From: Actinomycetes bacterium | GTDB lineage: Bacteria > Actinomycetota > Acidimicrobiia > Acidimicrobiales > RAAP-2 | Length of the DNA: 37,134 nt | NCBI GenBank assembly: GCA_021777285.1 | Contig: JAJYDR010000009.1 | Location: forward strand, 1 to 37,134 | Direction: 5' to 3' | In this document: in pieces, positions 37,008-37,134 of the stretch | How the letters are laid out: the number at the start of each line of letters is the position of its first letter | Position numbering within the stretch: position 1 is the stretch's first letter | Made by a program: the position numbers and the translations under genes | Notes under the pieces: generated by a model | Seen by the model: the letters and a program-made list of their open reading frames with translations, nothing else | Database searches by the model: none | Told to the model about the DNA's origin: nothing

Positions 37008-37134
37008 TGAATCGCCCTGGGTCTGATGGAGTCTCTCAGGCTGTGATTTCAATCAGTGCGGTTGCACTGTCGCTGGCATCGTAGACGGCCTCGAACTCGA
37101 CCGGCGGCACGTCGCCGAGGTAGCTGTGGAGGCG
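37008..37134 (-). mobile_element. end of an IS3-family insertion sequence (cut by window edge)
   Basis: The element's right end (in its own orientation) appears to start at TGAATCGCCCTGGGTCTGAT (37008-37027), a sequence typical of IS3-group ends beginning 5'-TG. The transposase OrfB C-terminus lies just inside, and the rest of the element is beyond the window. The 205 bp between the AraC remnant and this point contains no recognised gene. Confidence 0.55.
37036..37134 (-). CDS. IS3-family transposase OrfB, C-terminal 32 residues
   Basis: This partial coding sequence is read from the right edge: RLHSYLGDVPPVEFEAVYDA and then to the stop at 37036-37038. The phrase RLHSxLG-xxPPxEFEA is the hallmark C-terminus of IS3-family integrase-core transposases. 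The catalytic DDE residues lie outside the window. Confidence 0.8.
   Translation of the reverse strand, partial: RLHSYLGDVPPVEFEAVYDASDSATALIEITA

Overview
The window is 37 kb of high-GC, gene-dense DNA that reads as an actinobacterial chromosome. An acidimicrobial-type lineage (Acidimicrobiia or close kin) is my inference from gene content and style: many GTG/TTG starts, 1-8 bp gene overlaps, a DUF3039 protein, a bacterial type-A RNase P RNA, an alpha-methylacyl-CoA racemase, and an XseA/XseB pair. No rRNA, tRNA or CRISPR array was seen. Bases 1-148 hold no recognisable gene.

Bases 149-30.7 kb look like ordinary core chromosome. (1) 149-4283: an RNA m5U methyltransferase, a class I glutamine amidotransferase, DUF3039, two small proteins and a CoA-family III racemase. 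(2) 4363-8890: a tightly coupled plus-strand operon of glycerol-3-phosphate dehydrogenase, an alkyl-DHAP-synthase-like flavoprotein and a glycerol-kinase-like FGGY kinase. Together they suggest a route from glycerol to DHAP and perhaps to ether lipids. (3) 8978-12381: a minus-strand overlapping chain xseA-xseB-MBL hydrolase-FAD reductase. (4) 12456-17644: rnpB, a TM0106-type RecB-like nuclease and a heterodimeric ABC exporter with one degenerate and one canonical ATPase. (5) 17659-19566: an aldo/keto reductase and a divergent hemolysin-III/PAQR membrane protein, with a perfect hairpin between them. (6) 19567-22888: five overlapping minus-strand genes (histidine phosphatase, zinc ribbon, Nudix, PPOX, PhzF). 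(7) 22929-30706: an EEP hydrolase, an MFS carrier, an alkenal-reductase-like MDR enzyme, an ArsB-like permease beside a radical SAM/SPASM enzyme, and a MarR-controlled DHA2 drug exporter.

From about 30.9 kb the character changes. An ArsR-SRPBCC pair is followed by an unassigned gap, a Phd/VapC toxin-antitoxin pair with an apparently leaderless promoter, and a small module. That module is a helix-turn-helix protein, a two-helix membrane protein preceded by a foldable leader, and a resolvase-fold protein lacking its catalytic serine. After it come a MarR-MFS pair, an AraC remnant and the end of an IS3-family element cut by the right edge. The MFS and AraC genes each carry one single-base frameshift. 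This right-hand part looks like an accessory island.

The best candidates for something undescribed are the HTH / membrane protein / inactive-resolvase module with its structured leader (32.86-34.26 kb), the radical SAM-permease pair with palindromic upstream DNA (26.1-28.6 kb), and the hairpin at 18.77 kb. All functions are read from motifs by eye; no database search was run.
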